Notes: generated by a model not told the origin, from the sequence alone. 45,696 bases of DNA from an uncultured Anaerovibrio sp. (GCA_934203205.1 CAKPYV010000018.1:1-45696), one strand, 5' to 3'. Shown: positions 34,485-42,121, counted from the stretch's first letter. Numbers and translations are program-made.

Positions 34485-35689
34485 AACTAAGCCACCTCTC
34501 ACTACAAATAATTTCGAAATGCGTTTTTCCTCAGTTTCGTTTTCTAATAAAGGACTGTTTGCTAATTTAAACTCATTATCCTTTAAGGTAATTATAACAC
34601 TCAATGCATCATTTTTCAACTCATCTTCAATTGCTTCCTTATTGGATTTAGGAATAAGTTACTCTATGGTGTCTCCCTGATAAAACAAAGTGTCGGTATC
34701 GAATCTGACAAGCTCTGCTTTTCTTCTCGCAACTCTATACTCCTGACTCTCATTAGGCTGTGGTTCGTAGAACAAATAGTTTATCTGTATGGTCTTATAA
34801 GTACCATCTTCGCTATCCAGCAGTACAGAAGAATTGTGCTGTTTCTGAGGATTGTGTTGGTTCTTTTTTAAATTAAAACCTCTTGAATATGCAACTGCAT
34901 AAGTATAACCAATAGGATTTACCTGATATGTATCTACAGGCTTTGCATTAGTATCACGCAGTACAAGTTCTGTACCCTTGCGATAGAATACAGTCTTGCC
35001 ATCATTACCCTTTATATTCATCAGGATTTTGTTAAAGGCAATGTCTGCCCTCTGCAATTCTGTTACTGACAATTCATTAGGTAACTGTTGTTTTCTGCTA
35101 AGTATTTTGGGATTGAATCCAATAGCCTTGCAGAACTTATCCCACATAGCCTTTAGGCAGCCAGCAATCCTAGCGGCAAGGTCGCCATCAACATTGTTGA
35201 CAGCACGCATGAGTTTTTCGGCTGACTCAGTATGAGTCATAGCGTCTCAGATAATCTCCTCCACTATTTCCTCGTCAGTCATTTCACGGCCTTTATGTAT
35301 GCTATCTATGTAACTCTGGATTCGTGCCTCATTGAAAAGCCCGTTAGAGTTCTCTAAGCAAGCATGGAGAACATCATATGCACCAGCATTTTCAGGGCTG
35401 GCCTTTAGCCAATGCACAAACTCATGTACAAAGATAGAATGAGCTGGAACCTTTGCCTTGCGGTTAATGAAGATTTCACCATTGTGGGTGAATACACCAC
35501 GATTAGTCGTTTCGTTTGACTCAACAAAATGGACAGGCACACCAATAGCTTTACCAAATCTGACAATCCGTTGCTCGCTCTGACGGAGCTTGGTAATAGG
35601 CACCTTTGGCAACCTATCAAGTTCTGTGTTGCTGTTGCCGTTTTCCTTTAGAGATTCCGCAGAATGTGGATTTATAGGCTCAATAGAAA

Positions 35690-35718
35690 AAGCACTCTTA
35701 CCACGTGAAGAGTGCTTA
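35690..35718 (-). repeat. Hairpin junction repeat, copy 6
   Basis: AAGCACTCTT (35690-35699) and AAGAGTGCTT (35708-35717) form a perfect 10-base-pair stem with an 8-base loop containing CACGTG. On the minus strand it encodes K-H-S-S-R-G-K-S-A-F-S in frame with copy 1 and runs into TTTTTCT. It ends variable slot a. Confidence 0.9.
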
Positions 35719-35794
35719 TACATCATATCTAATACCTTTTGTGTTTTAGGGTTATAATTCTCATATGTCTTGCCCGTTTTTGCAGAGGATGAAT

Positions 35795-35944
35795 TTACTC
35801 CTGAGTTTTCATCTTCTCGTGTTTCAATCTCTGCATTTCTCTTTTGAACACTTTTTCGGAGGTTGCTTCCCTCTCCTGCGGATTGTTTGAACCAAGTATC
35901 GTTAATAACTCGTCCGTAGACATCAGACTGTCTATCACCTGCAT
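35795..35944 (-). CDS. Small array ORF a (49 residues), embedded in another frame
   Basis: Starts M-Q-V-I-D-S-L-M-S-T-D-E-L-L-T-I-L and ends M-K-T-Q-E. AAGGAGGG stands 6 bases upstream of the ATG at 35944, a near-perfect ribosome binding site. It lies inside the copy 1 frame, shifted by one base, at the end of variable module a and about 80 bases before hairpin copy 6. It is a charged, helical protein. No family recognised. The strength of the ribosome binding site makes accidental occurrence less likely. Confidence 0.5.
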   Translation of the reverse strand: MQVIDSLMSTDELLTILGSNNPQEREATSEKVFKREMQRLKHEKMKTQE

Positions 35945-36714
35945 TGAAATCCCTCCTTATTTCATCAACAAGTTGCTTATAATAATTAATCATATTTAAA
36001 CGGGCCTGATAATATTCTGGCTCATGGCTAGCTTCTAAATACCTAGCGGCTTGATTATCAACTTCCCTTTTTATAGGAGCAATAATCTTTTCGATAGCAG
36101 TATTTACATCATCAGTCGGTTTGAGTGTTTTTAATGCACCATTATCAAGTCTGCTCTGGACATAGCGTTTTGCTTGTTCCTTTGCATCTCTACACTCTAC
36201 ATTATGGTGAGTAGGCTTCTTTTCGTCAACAGGACTTTTCTCCCTACTATATTTCGTGCGTGATTCATCAGTTGTAGGTTCTGCCTCATCTTCAACACTT
36301 GGCATATCCCTATCGTCGCTACTTTCGTCATAGAGTTGCTTTTGCTCTTTAGACATCTCCACGTTGTCATCCATTTCGCCAACATCTTCTTGGGTTTCCT
36401 CATACAGTTCAGGCTTTGCTACCACACCTTTCTTTACCAAGTCTTGATAATATTTCAATTCCTGTGGAGTGAGTTTGACAACAGTATCATTATCATCTTC
36501 AAGGTGAAGCTCGCTTTTCTTGCTGTTTACCCAGGTATCTTCATTGGCGGCAGCCTGCTCTATAAGTTCCTTGCGCATTGGCTCATTAGAAGCATTGGTT
36601 TTTGCATTGCCCTTATCCTGATTCTGTGGTATAGTGGAGGTAGAAAAAGGACTCTCTCCATTAGCGGAATCCGTGCTAGTGGCAGTAGTGGTAGAACGTG
36701 CGAAGTCCTCTACC

Positions 36715-36831
36715 TTAATAGAGTCTTTTTTTGTTTGCGTATTTTTCAAAATTAGTAACTAGCCAAGTGCGTTGTGCGCCATCGAAATCTAGTTTCACTA
36801 CTGCTGTGTAATCTCCTAATTTGTAAAAAAA
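36715..36831 (-). pseudogene. Nuclease-like domain tail at the head of the array
   Basis: Thirty-eight codons reading Y-K-L-G-D-Y-T-A-V-V-K-L-D-F, then R-T-W-L-V-T-N-F-E-K and K-K-R-L-Y-stop. The pattern, a strand, then W-L-V-T and lysines, resembles the C-terminus of phage Barnase/EndoU/RelE-like nuclease domains, which often form part of polyvalent or MuF proteins (inference). The frame is cut upstream by the leuD terminator. It overlaps the copy 1 leader one frame away across a run of seven A, so a one-base slip or indel would have joined them. This is the outer junction of the foreign DNA with the leu operon. Confidence 0.5.
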
Positions 36832-36875
36832 TTACCGACCTGAGCAAGAGGAATTTCAGCCCTTATCAGGTCGGT
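36825..36875 (-). terminator. Terminator of the ilv-leu operon
   Basis: ACCGACCTGA (36834-36843) and TCAGGTCGGT (36866-36875) form a perfect 10-base-pair stem, followed on the minus strand by AATTTTTTT. It lies about 60 bases after the leuD stop. It is bidirectional in character, with A-rich and T-rich flanks. Confidence 0.88.
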
Positions 36876-36934
36876 ATTATTTTTCTACGGACAATTCGTT
36901 ATATAACAGACTATCCTATATGTATATTTATCAA

Positions 36935-37435
36935 TCAGCCCTTGGCCTTGATATAATTAATCAACCCGCCGGCCTTGGCAATATCCTGTACAAAGCCTGG
37001 CAATGGCTGAGCGTGGAATACATCACCAGTGGTAAGATTCTCAATAACACCAGTGGAACTATCCACCCGCAGCTTGTCACCATGATGAATTTTCTCCACA
37101 TCATCGCCGATTTCCAGCAGTGGCAAACCGATATTAATGCCGTTACGGTAGAAGATACGGGCAAAATCTGCTGCAATTACCACAGGCACACCAGAAGCCT
37201 TGATGGCTACAGGAGCATGCTCACGGGAGGAGCCACAGCCAAAGTTCTTGCCACCTACCAGAATATCCCCCTCTACCACATTGGCAGCAAAAGGAGCCTC
37301 CTGATGCTCATCGCTGTCCTCCATGCAATGAGCAGCCAAATCCTTGGGATCAAAGGAGTTCAGATAGCGGGCAGGAATAATTACATCTGTATCAATATTG
37401 TCGCCGTAGCGCCAAACCTTTCCTTCTAAGCTCAT
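36935..37435 (-). CDS. leuD: 3-Isopropylmalate dehydratase small subunit
   Basis: Partner of LeuC in isomerising 2- to 3-isopropylmalate in leucine synthesis. The 166 residues are the short, archaeal-type small subunit: W-R-Y-G-D-N-I-D-T-D-V-I-I-P-A-R-Y-L at the start and the substrate loop F-G-C-G-S-S-R-E-H-A-P. It is separated from leuC by the 1.8 kb IS607-type element, which points the same way. Expression must therefore pass through the element or use a promoter within it. Ends 60 bases before the operon terminator. Confidence 0.96.
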   Translation of the reverse strand: MSLEGKVWRYGDNIDTDVIIPARYLNSFDPKDLAAHCMEDSDEHQEAPFAANVVEGDILVGGKNFGCGSSREHAPVAIKASGVPVVIAADFARIFYRNGINIGLPLLEIGDDVEKIHHGDKLRVDSSTGVIENLTTGDVFHAQPLPGFVQDIAKAGGLINYIKAKG

Positions 37436-37439
37436 CTTA

Positions 37440-37690
37440 CTTTACCTGCTACTAAAAATATAGACAAACATGTCTACACTAGATGTTTCGCCACAATCTC
37501 ACGATTTGCAGTTCCTTATTCGTCGTGTATGCTTTGGTTAAGTCCTAAGACTTCAACTACTCGCAAGTTCTTGTACACTCCAAAGGCGTTGGCAATACAC
37601 TCCTTGTTTTAAACAAGGGGGCAAGCCTGTTCCCGACTAGCCATCGGTACATATATCGAGACTTTTGTCGTTAAGCTACCCGATATTCTT
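37440..37690 (-). ncRNA. Putative omega (guide) RNA at the 3' end of tnpB
   Basis: TnpB nucleases work with a guide RNA encoded across the end of tnpB and the right end of the element. The 230 bases after the tnpB stop carry no ORF but are structured. CCCTTGTTT and AAACAAGG (about 37601-37623) form a hairpin, and a further pairing involves GTGTATTGCC-type and GTGTACAAG-type sequences. The position is what the family predicts; exact ends, and hence the guide, cannot be fixed without related elements. The guide would lie just outside the left end near 37440, toward leuD. Confidence 0.5.
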
Positions 37691-38879
37691 TTGCATCTCG
37701 CAAATTAAGTGCAGCGTTAAAATCCCTATCCTCGGTATAACCGCACTTAGGACAAATATATACGCGGTCTTTGAGTTTCAGACCTTTATTTGTATGTCCG
37801 CAAGTATGACAGGTTTTAGAACTTGGGTAAAATCTATCAACCGTTCTAAATTCTATACCGATAATTTGGGCTTTACGTTTTAATTTAGTCAATATTAAAT
37901 TAAACCTCTGTGCTGCCACGGCTTTTGCTAAATGTTTATTCTTCATCATACCTTTTACATTTAAATCTTCCATTGTTATGAAACGTGGTTTTTGTTTCAC
38001 AATTTCATGGAGGACTTTATTTTCATAATCCTCACGGATTGTGTCTATACGATGATGAATTTTCTGTACCTTTAGCTTTTGCTTGTCTATATTTGCAGAG
38101 GCAGTAGCAGTTATACCACCTTTCTTTTTTCTAAACTCATATTTACGGCTAAGTCGCCTCTGCTCTCTACGAAGCCGTTTCTCCAGTCGTTTGACCTTTG
38201 AACTCTTATTAATATTTTTAAATGTATTACCATTACTCACTATTGCTAAATCTTTGACACCTAAATCTATTCCTATGCCATCGGTTGTGATATGATAAGA
38301 TGCTTCTAAATCCTTGTTGTATTTAGATTTTTCATCAATATCAATCACAACAGAAACATAAAACCTGCCAGCTTTACAGGAAACTGTACCATTAATAACT
38401 TTAGCACCTACAGGCAGATAGCCAGATTCTTTAAGCCTTACCTGCTTCAGTGTAGGTATCATCAATTTATGACGCCATATCCTCCAATCACCTTTGTTAT
38501 TCTTGGGAAAATATAGCTTCATATCTTGATTGGATTTCTTCTTGAATCGTGGAAAGCCTGCCAGACCATCGAAAAATCTCTTAAAAGCAATTTCGGCATT
38601 TACTAACGCTTTTTTACGAGCCTTAGAACCACACTCATCTATCCACGGCAGTTTTATCTTTAGATTATGATTTACATATTTGTCAAAGTCTTTAGCAGTT
38701 ACAAAATGCTTTTGTCGGCTATCTAACAGGCCACGCTGATACATTTTGTATAGTTTTTTATTATAGGCAATGTATTGATTATATAGAAATCTAGCTATGC
38801 CGATTGAGCGAATGATTTTTTTATTCTGCTCTTTACTTGGTGCTATCTCCGTCTTGAATGCCTTTAGCAACAGTCTCAT
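37671..38879 (-). CDS. tnpB: TnpB RNA-guided nuclease of the IS607-type element
   Basis: A full-length 402-residue protein. The RuvC catalytic residues are all present: D205 in G-I-G-I-D-L-G-V-K-D, E304 in I-T-M-E-D-L-N-V-K-G, and the D-R-D of E-D-R-D-F-N-A-A-L-N-L (384-386). The zinc finger is intact: C357-H-T-C360 and C376-P-K-C379. The N-terminal helix-turn-helix region (F-L-Y-N-Q-Y-I-A-Y-N) and the W-I-D-E-C-G-S-K-A-R segment fit the family. AAAGGG lies just before the ATG. The nuclease appears functional although its transposase partner is not, so it may persist as an active guided nuclease or by its own retention effect. Confidence 0.93.
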   Translation of the reverse strand: MRLLLKAFKTEIAPSKEQNKKIIRSIGIARFLYNQYIAYNKKLYKMYQRGLLDSRQKHFVTAKDFDKYVNHNLKIKLPWIDECGSKARKKALVNAEIAFKRFFDGLAGFPRFKKKSNQDMKLYFPKNNKGDWRIWRHKLMIPTLKQVRLKESGYLPVGAKVINGTVSCKAGRFYVSVVIDIDEKSKYNKDLEASYHITTDGIGIDLGVKDLAIVSNGNTFKNINKSSKVKRLEKRLRREQRRLSRKYEFRKKKGGITATASANIDKQKLKVQKIHHRIDTIREDYENKVLHEIVKQKPRFITMEDLNVKGMMKNKHLAKAVAAQRFNLILTKLKRKAQIIGIEFRTVDRFYPSSKTCHTCGHTNKGLKLKDRVYICPKCGYTEDRDFNAALNLRDAKEYRVA

Positions 38880-38904
38880 CCCTTTCTATCTGCTTTTTAT
38901 ATTT

Positions 38905-39193
38905 ACGCAATCAAACCAATATCATTTTTGTCTTGTTTTCCATGACTTCAACAAGAAGCTGATTCCATTTCTTGCGATTATAGTTTAATCCACTGCCATA
39001 ATCACGAATCCTATTCCCTTAAATTGCAAATATTGGTCGTAAGTATAATATCTTCGATTAGTCGGGGTTCTATTTGCTATAAGAGTTTTTCTCTATCCCA
39101 GCATTGTAGTGTCTTTACTGAAACGTTGAGCAATTTAGCAAACTCTTTTGGCTTGTAATTAGTGATATTTAATGTATTCATGTCTAAACTCAT
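38905..39193 (-). pseudogene. tnpA: IS607 serine recombinase (tnpA), internally deleted
   Basis: The minus strand begins M-S-L-D-M-N-T-L-N-I-T-N-Y-K-P-K-E-F-A-K-L-L-N-V-S in two parts of the MerR-like DNA-binding head, then a stop. After a frameshift come N-R-T-P-T-N-R-R-Y-Y-T-Y-D-Q-Y and, after a large deletion, D-Y-G-S-G-L-N-Y-N-R-K-K-W-N-Q-L-L. The latter is the conserved middle of IS607 serine recombinases. The catalytic serine segment is missing. About 290 bases remain of the usual 600 or so. Confidence 0.85.
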
Positions 39194-39245
39194 CCATAAA
39201 CACATTATATCGCTAATATGCACTTTTATCTATACAATCAGTTAC

Positions 39246-40505
39246 TTAGCATTCCTCCTCTGGAACTGCGATATAACCGAGAATTGCACTGGCAGCTGCT
39301 ACATATGGGCCAGCCAGATATACCTCGGAGTCAACATGGCCCATGCGGCCACGGAAATTACGATTGGTGGTGGAAACAGCCTTCTCCCCTGCTGCCATAA
39401 TACCCATGTGGGCACCAAGACATGGACCGCAGGTTGGAGTGCTGACAGCTGCGCCAGCATTAATAAAGATATCTACCAGTCCCTCATGAACAGCATCCAA
39501 ATAAACCTGCTGGGAACCTGGAATTACAATGCAACGTACATCTGGATGTACACTATGGCCCTTCAACACCTCTGCAGCCTGACGGAGATCCTCCAGACGG
39601 CCATTGGTACAGGAACCAATTACCACCTGATCTATCTTTATCTTGTCAATCTCAGACACTGGATGAGTATTGCCAGGCAGATGTGGGAAAGCCACCACTG
39701 GTGTCAGCTTGGAAAGATCTATCTCGATTACCTTTTCATAGCTTGCATCCCCATCAGGAGCTACAGCCTCATATGGCTGCTGCACTCTGCCCTCTACATA
39801 TTCCTTGGTAATTTCATCAAATGGGAAAATACCATTCTTGCCACCGGCCTCGATGGCCATATTGCTTATTGTAAGACGGTCTGTCATAGTAAGCTCTGCT
39901 ACACCCTCACCAGCAAATTCAATTGCCTTATAGAGTGCACCATCTACGCCGATCATGCCAATCAGAGTCAGAATGACATCCTTACCACAGATGTACTTTG
40001 GCTTTTTGCCAGTAAGTACAACCTTGATAGCCTTTGGCACCTTGAACCAAGCCTGACCAGTAGCCATAGCCACCCCTAGGTCAGTGGAACCAACACCAGT
40101 GGAAAAACCGTTAACTGCGCCATAGGTACAGGTATGGGAGTCTGCACCAATGGTAAGCATACCAGGGCCTACAATACCCTTCTCTGGCAAAATAACATGC
40201 TCGATACCTACCCGGCCAATTTCAAAGTAATTCTTAATCTGATGCTTCTTGGCAAACTCCCGCACAGTCTTGGCCAGACCTGCTGCCTTAATATCCTTGT
40301 TAGGGGTAAAATGATCTGGCACCAGCGCAATCTTAGTATTATCAAATACCGGACGACCGATTTTCTCAAACTCCTTAATAGCAGGAGGAGCGGTTACATC
40401 ATTGGCTAATACCATATCCAGCTGGCAGAAAATAAGCTGTCCAGCAGTTACAGAATCCAAACCAGCATGCTTGGCCAGGATTTTTTCTGTCATATTCATT
40501 CCCAT
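39246..40505 (-). CDS. leuC: 3-Isopropylmalate dehydratase large subunit
   Basis: Iron-sulfur subunit of isopropylmalate isomerase. The 419 residues are the shorter, archaeal/HACN-like type. Cluster ligands lie in I-G-S-C-T-N-G-R and T-P-T-C-G-P-C-L-G-A-H-M-G; D-S-H-T-C-T-Y-G is the substrate segment. The ATG at 40505 has GAGGTG six bases upstream; another in-frame ATG three codons earlier is too close to that site. It follows ilvC after a strong intercistronic hairpin. Confidence 0.96.
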   Translation of the reverse strand: MGMNMTEKILAKHAGLDSVTAGQLIFCQLDMVLANDVTAPPAIKEFEKIGRPVFDNTKIALVPDHFTPNKDIKAAGLAKTVREFAKKHQIKNYFEIGRVGIEHVILPEKGIVGPGMLTIGADSHTCTYGAVNGFSTGVGSTDLGVAMATGQAWFKVPKAIKVVLTGKKPKYICGKDVILTLIGMIGVDGALYKAIEFAGEGVAELTMTDRLTISNMAIEAGGKNGIFPFDEITKEYVEGRVQQPYEAVAPDGDASYEKVIEIDLSKLTPVVAFPHLPGNTHPVSEIDKIKIDQVVIGSCTNGRLEDLRQAAEVLKGHSVHPDVRCIVIPGSQQVYLDAVHEGLVDIFINAGAAVSTPTCGPCLGAHMGIMAAGEKAVSTTNRNFRGRMGHVDSEVYLAGPYVAAASAILGYIAVPEEEC

Positions 40506-40531
40506 TACATACACCTCGTCATTATGCTACA

Positions 40532-40564
40532 AATAGGCTTATGCCACTATAGCATAAGCCTATT
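40532..40564 (-). other. Hairpin between ilvC and leuC
   Basis: AATAGGCTTATGC (40532-40544) and GCATAAGCCTATT (40552-40564) form a perfect 13-base-pair stem with a 7-base loop. Only three T residues follow on the minus strand, so it is a weak terminator at most. It could reduce read-through into leuC or stabilise the upstream ilvN-ilvC message. Confidence 0.7.
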
Positions 40565-40593
40565 CGCTAAATTTCTAGTTTAATTTGCTTGGA

Positions 40594-41610
40594 TTAGTCC
40601 TTGGAAAGGTCTGCACCATTCTTCAGCCAAGGCATCATGTTACGCAGCTCTGCGCCAACCTTCTCGATTGGATGCTCTGCATGGAGACGACGCTGCATCA
40701 GGAAGTTTGCACGGCCAGCGGAACGGTTCTCCAGCAGCCAGTTGCGAGCAAAAGTACCATCCTGAATTTCCTTCAGAACCTTCTTCATTTCCTTCTTGGT
40801 TTCCTCGGTAATAATACGAGGACCAACCATGTAGTCGCCATACTCTGCAGTATCGGAAATAGACTTACGCATCTTGGTGAATCCGCCCTCATAGCACAGG
40901 TCAACGATGAGCTTCATCTCATGGAAGCACTCGAAATATGCCATCTCAGGTGGATAACCAGCCTCAACCAGAACTTCGAAACCAGTCTGCATCAGCTGGC
41001 AAACGCCGCCGCACAGTACAGCCTGCTCACCGAAAAGATCCTCTTCAGTCTCATCACGGAAAGTAGTCTGGAGAACGCCGGAACGAGTTGCACCAACACC
41101 CTTAGCATAAGCCAAAGCCAGATCAAAGCACTGACCGCTAGCATCCTGATAAACAGCGAATACTGCAGGAACACCGGAACCCTCAGTGTAGGTACGACGT
41201 ACCAGATGGCCAGGTCCCTTTGGTGCTACCATGAATACATCTACATCAGCAGGAGGTATAATCTGCTGATAATGAATATTGAAACCATGAGCAAAAGCCA
41301 GAGCGCTGCCAGACTTCAGATTTGGCTTAATCTCAGCCTTGTATACATCGGACTGCTTCTCATCAGGAATCAGAACCATGGTAATATCAGCCTGCTTTAC
41401 AGCCTCAGCTACATTGCAAACCTTCAGACCGTGCTCTTCTGCAACCTTCTTGGACTTGGAACCCTCATACAGGCCAACAATAACATTAGCACCGCTTTCC
41501 TTCAGGTTCAGTGCATGGGCATGTCCCTGGCTGCCATAACCAATAATGGCAACGGTCTTCCCGTTCATGAGGCTCCAATTTGCATCCTGATCATAATAAG
41601 TTTTTGCCAT
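40594..41610 (-). CDS. ilvC: Ketol-acid reductoisomerase, class I
   Basis: Converts acetolactate to dihydroxyisovalerate with NAD(P)H for valine, leucine and isoleucine. 338 residues: A-I-I-G-Y-G-S-Q-G-H-A-H-A-L-N at the cofactor site, M-V-A-P-K-G-P-G-H, and the C-terminal knotted domain with E-C-F-H-E-M-K-L-I-V-D-L. The ATG at 41608-41610 (M-A-K-T-Y-Y-D-Q) is used, with AGGAGAGAG upstream. The longer in-frame reading overlaps ilvN and is not conserved. The start lies 20 bases inside the end of ilvN. Confidence 0.97.
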   Translation of the reverse strand: MAKTYYDQDANWSLMNGKTVAIIGYGSQGHAHALNLKESGANVIVGLYEGSKSKKVAEEHGLKVCNVAEAVKQADITMVLIPDEKQSDVYKAEIKPNLKSGSALAFAHGFNIHYQQIIPPADVDVFMVAPKGPGHLVRRTYTEGSGVPAVFAVYQDASGQCFDLALAYAKGVGATRSGVLQTTFRDETEEDLFGEQAVLCGGVCQLMQTGFEVLVEAGYPPEMAYFECFHEMKLIVDLCYEGGFTKMRKSISDTAEYGDYMVGPRIITEETKKEMKKVLKEIQDGTFARNWLLENRSAGRANFLMQRRLHAEHPIEKVGAELRNMMPWLKNGADLSKD

Positions 41611-42121
41611 AGTAATCTCTCTCCTCACAATGTTCTTGTATGGTGTGCTCCCCCCGCTCCAGTCCAATAAGACCGGTTCGAATGATTTCCAAAATACCAT
41701 ATGGCTTCAAGAGGCGGGTAAATGCCGTTACCTTGTCGTCATCACCAGTAACCTCAAAAATCAAGGTAGTGGGCTGCACATCAATGACTCTAGCTCTAAA
41801 GAGCTCAGCCATTTTTAACACATCTAATCTGTTGGTATCATCAGCCTTGACCTTTATCATAGTCATGCCACGATAAACGGCGCTTCCGTCATCCAAACGC
41901 TGGACGGCTTCCACCTCCGGCAGCTTTTCCAGCTGCTTCATCATCTGATCCACCAGATACTCATCTCCATGTACCACCAAGGTGATACGGGAGAACTCAG
42001 GAGATTCTGTAATACCTACAGCCAAGCTGTCGATATTGAACTCCCGACGCGAAAACATACTAGCTACCCGAACCAAAACGCCGGTCCTATTTTTTACCAG
42101 AACAGACAATACGTGCTTCAA
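41591..42121 (-). CDS. ilvN: Acetolactate synthase small (regulatory) subunit
   Basis: ACT-domain subunit that gives the catalytic subunit valine feedback control. 176 residues: the N-terminal ACT domain L-S-V-L-V-K-N-R-T-G-V-L-V-R-V-A-S-M-F-S-R-R-E in two halves, then the second domain with L-K-P-Y-G-I-L-E-I-I-R-T-G. It starts with TTG behind GGAGGG. It is the first gene of the unit; the catalytic subunit (ilvB) is not in the window. The tail overlaps the ilvC start, and this extra C-terminal stretch carries the ilvC ribosome binding site. Confidence 0.94.
   Translation of the reverse strand: MKHVLSVLVKNRTGVLVRVASMFSRREFNIDSLAVGITESPEFSRITLVVHGDEYLVDQMMKQLEKLPEVEAVQRLDDGSAVYRGMTMIKVKADDTNRLDVLKMAELFRARVIDVQPTTLIFEVTGDDDKVTAFTRLLKPYGILEIIRTGLIGLERGEHTIQEHCEERDYYGKNLL

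Larger units (their letters stand above)
33841..36653 (-). repeat. Tandem duplicated block, unit B
   Basis: Second copy of the block described at 30718-33553. Conserved parts are 33841-34310, about 34890-35700 and about 36225-36653. The inserts at about 34311-34885 (slot b) and 35720-36220 (slot a) share no recognisable similarity with those at the same positions of unit A. This is module replacement rather than simple divergence. Confidence 0.85.
34344..36749 (-). pseudogene. Polyvalent copy 1: acidic linker, variable slot a, metallopeptidase, variable slot b
   Basis: One reading frame of 801 codons from a TTG at 36749, broken by TGA at 35247-35249 and TAA at 34659-34661. Order: leader (S-T-I-P-Q-N-Q, M-R-K-E-L-I-E-Q, T-K-Y-S-R-E-K-S-P-V-D-E-K), helical module a (E-C-R-D-A-K-E-Q-A-K-R-Y-V-Q-S), junction K-H-S-S-R-G-K-S-A-F-S, metallopeptidase with H-E-F-V-H-W, the segment Y-T-Y-A-V-A-Y-S-R-G, and module b (R-F-D-T-D-T-L-F-Y-Q-G-D-T, later L-S-V-I-I-T-L-K-D-N-E-F-K-L). 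The TGA replaces the Cys codon (TGC) of the intact copy. No ribosome binding site precedes the TTG; the natural head was probably the nuclease fragment at 36715. It lacks the PLxRFG part. Confidence 0.7.
37445..39240 (-). mobile_element. IS607-type insertion sequence between leuC and leuD
   Basis: About 1.8 kb containing a broken serine-recombinase gene (tnpA) followed by an intact tnpB, in the IS607 order and spacing. IS607 elements have no terminal inverted repeats and make no target duplication, so the ends given are estimates from the flanking genes. The right end lies within a few bases of the leuC stop and the left end shortly before leuD. With tnpA destroyed it can no longer move by itself. 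Confidence 0.8.

Noticed and set aside
35247..35249. TGA aligned with a cysteine codon of the paralogue, the classic signature of selenocysteine
   Set aside because: The same frame has a second stop (TAA) further on, the gene lacks a proper start, and no SECIS-like hairpin was recognised right after the TGA. A nonsense mutation in a decaying copy explains it.
26521..35718. Regular repeats as a CRISPR array
   Set aside because: The six hairpins are 0.7-3.5 kb apart and lie at gene module borders, not separated by short spacers.
36725..36745. Run of seven A between the nuclease tail frame and the copy 1 leader as a programmed frameshift site
   Set aside because: The heptamer is not in the required frame for -1 slippage, there is no stimulatory structure, and both reading frames belong to a broken locus.
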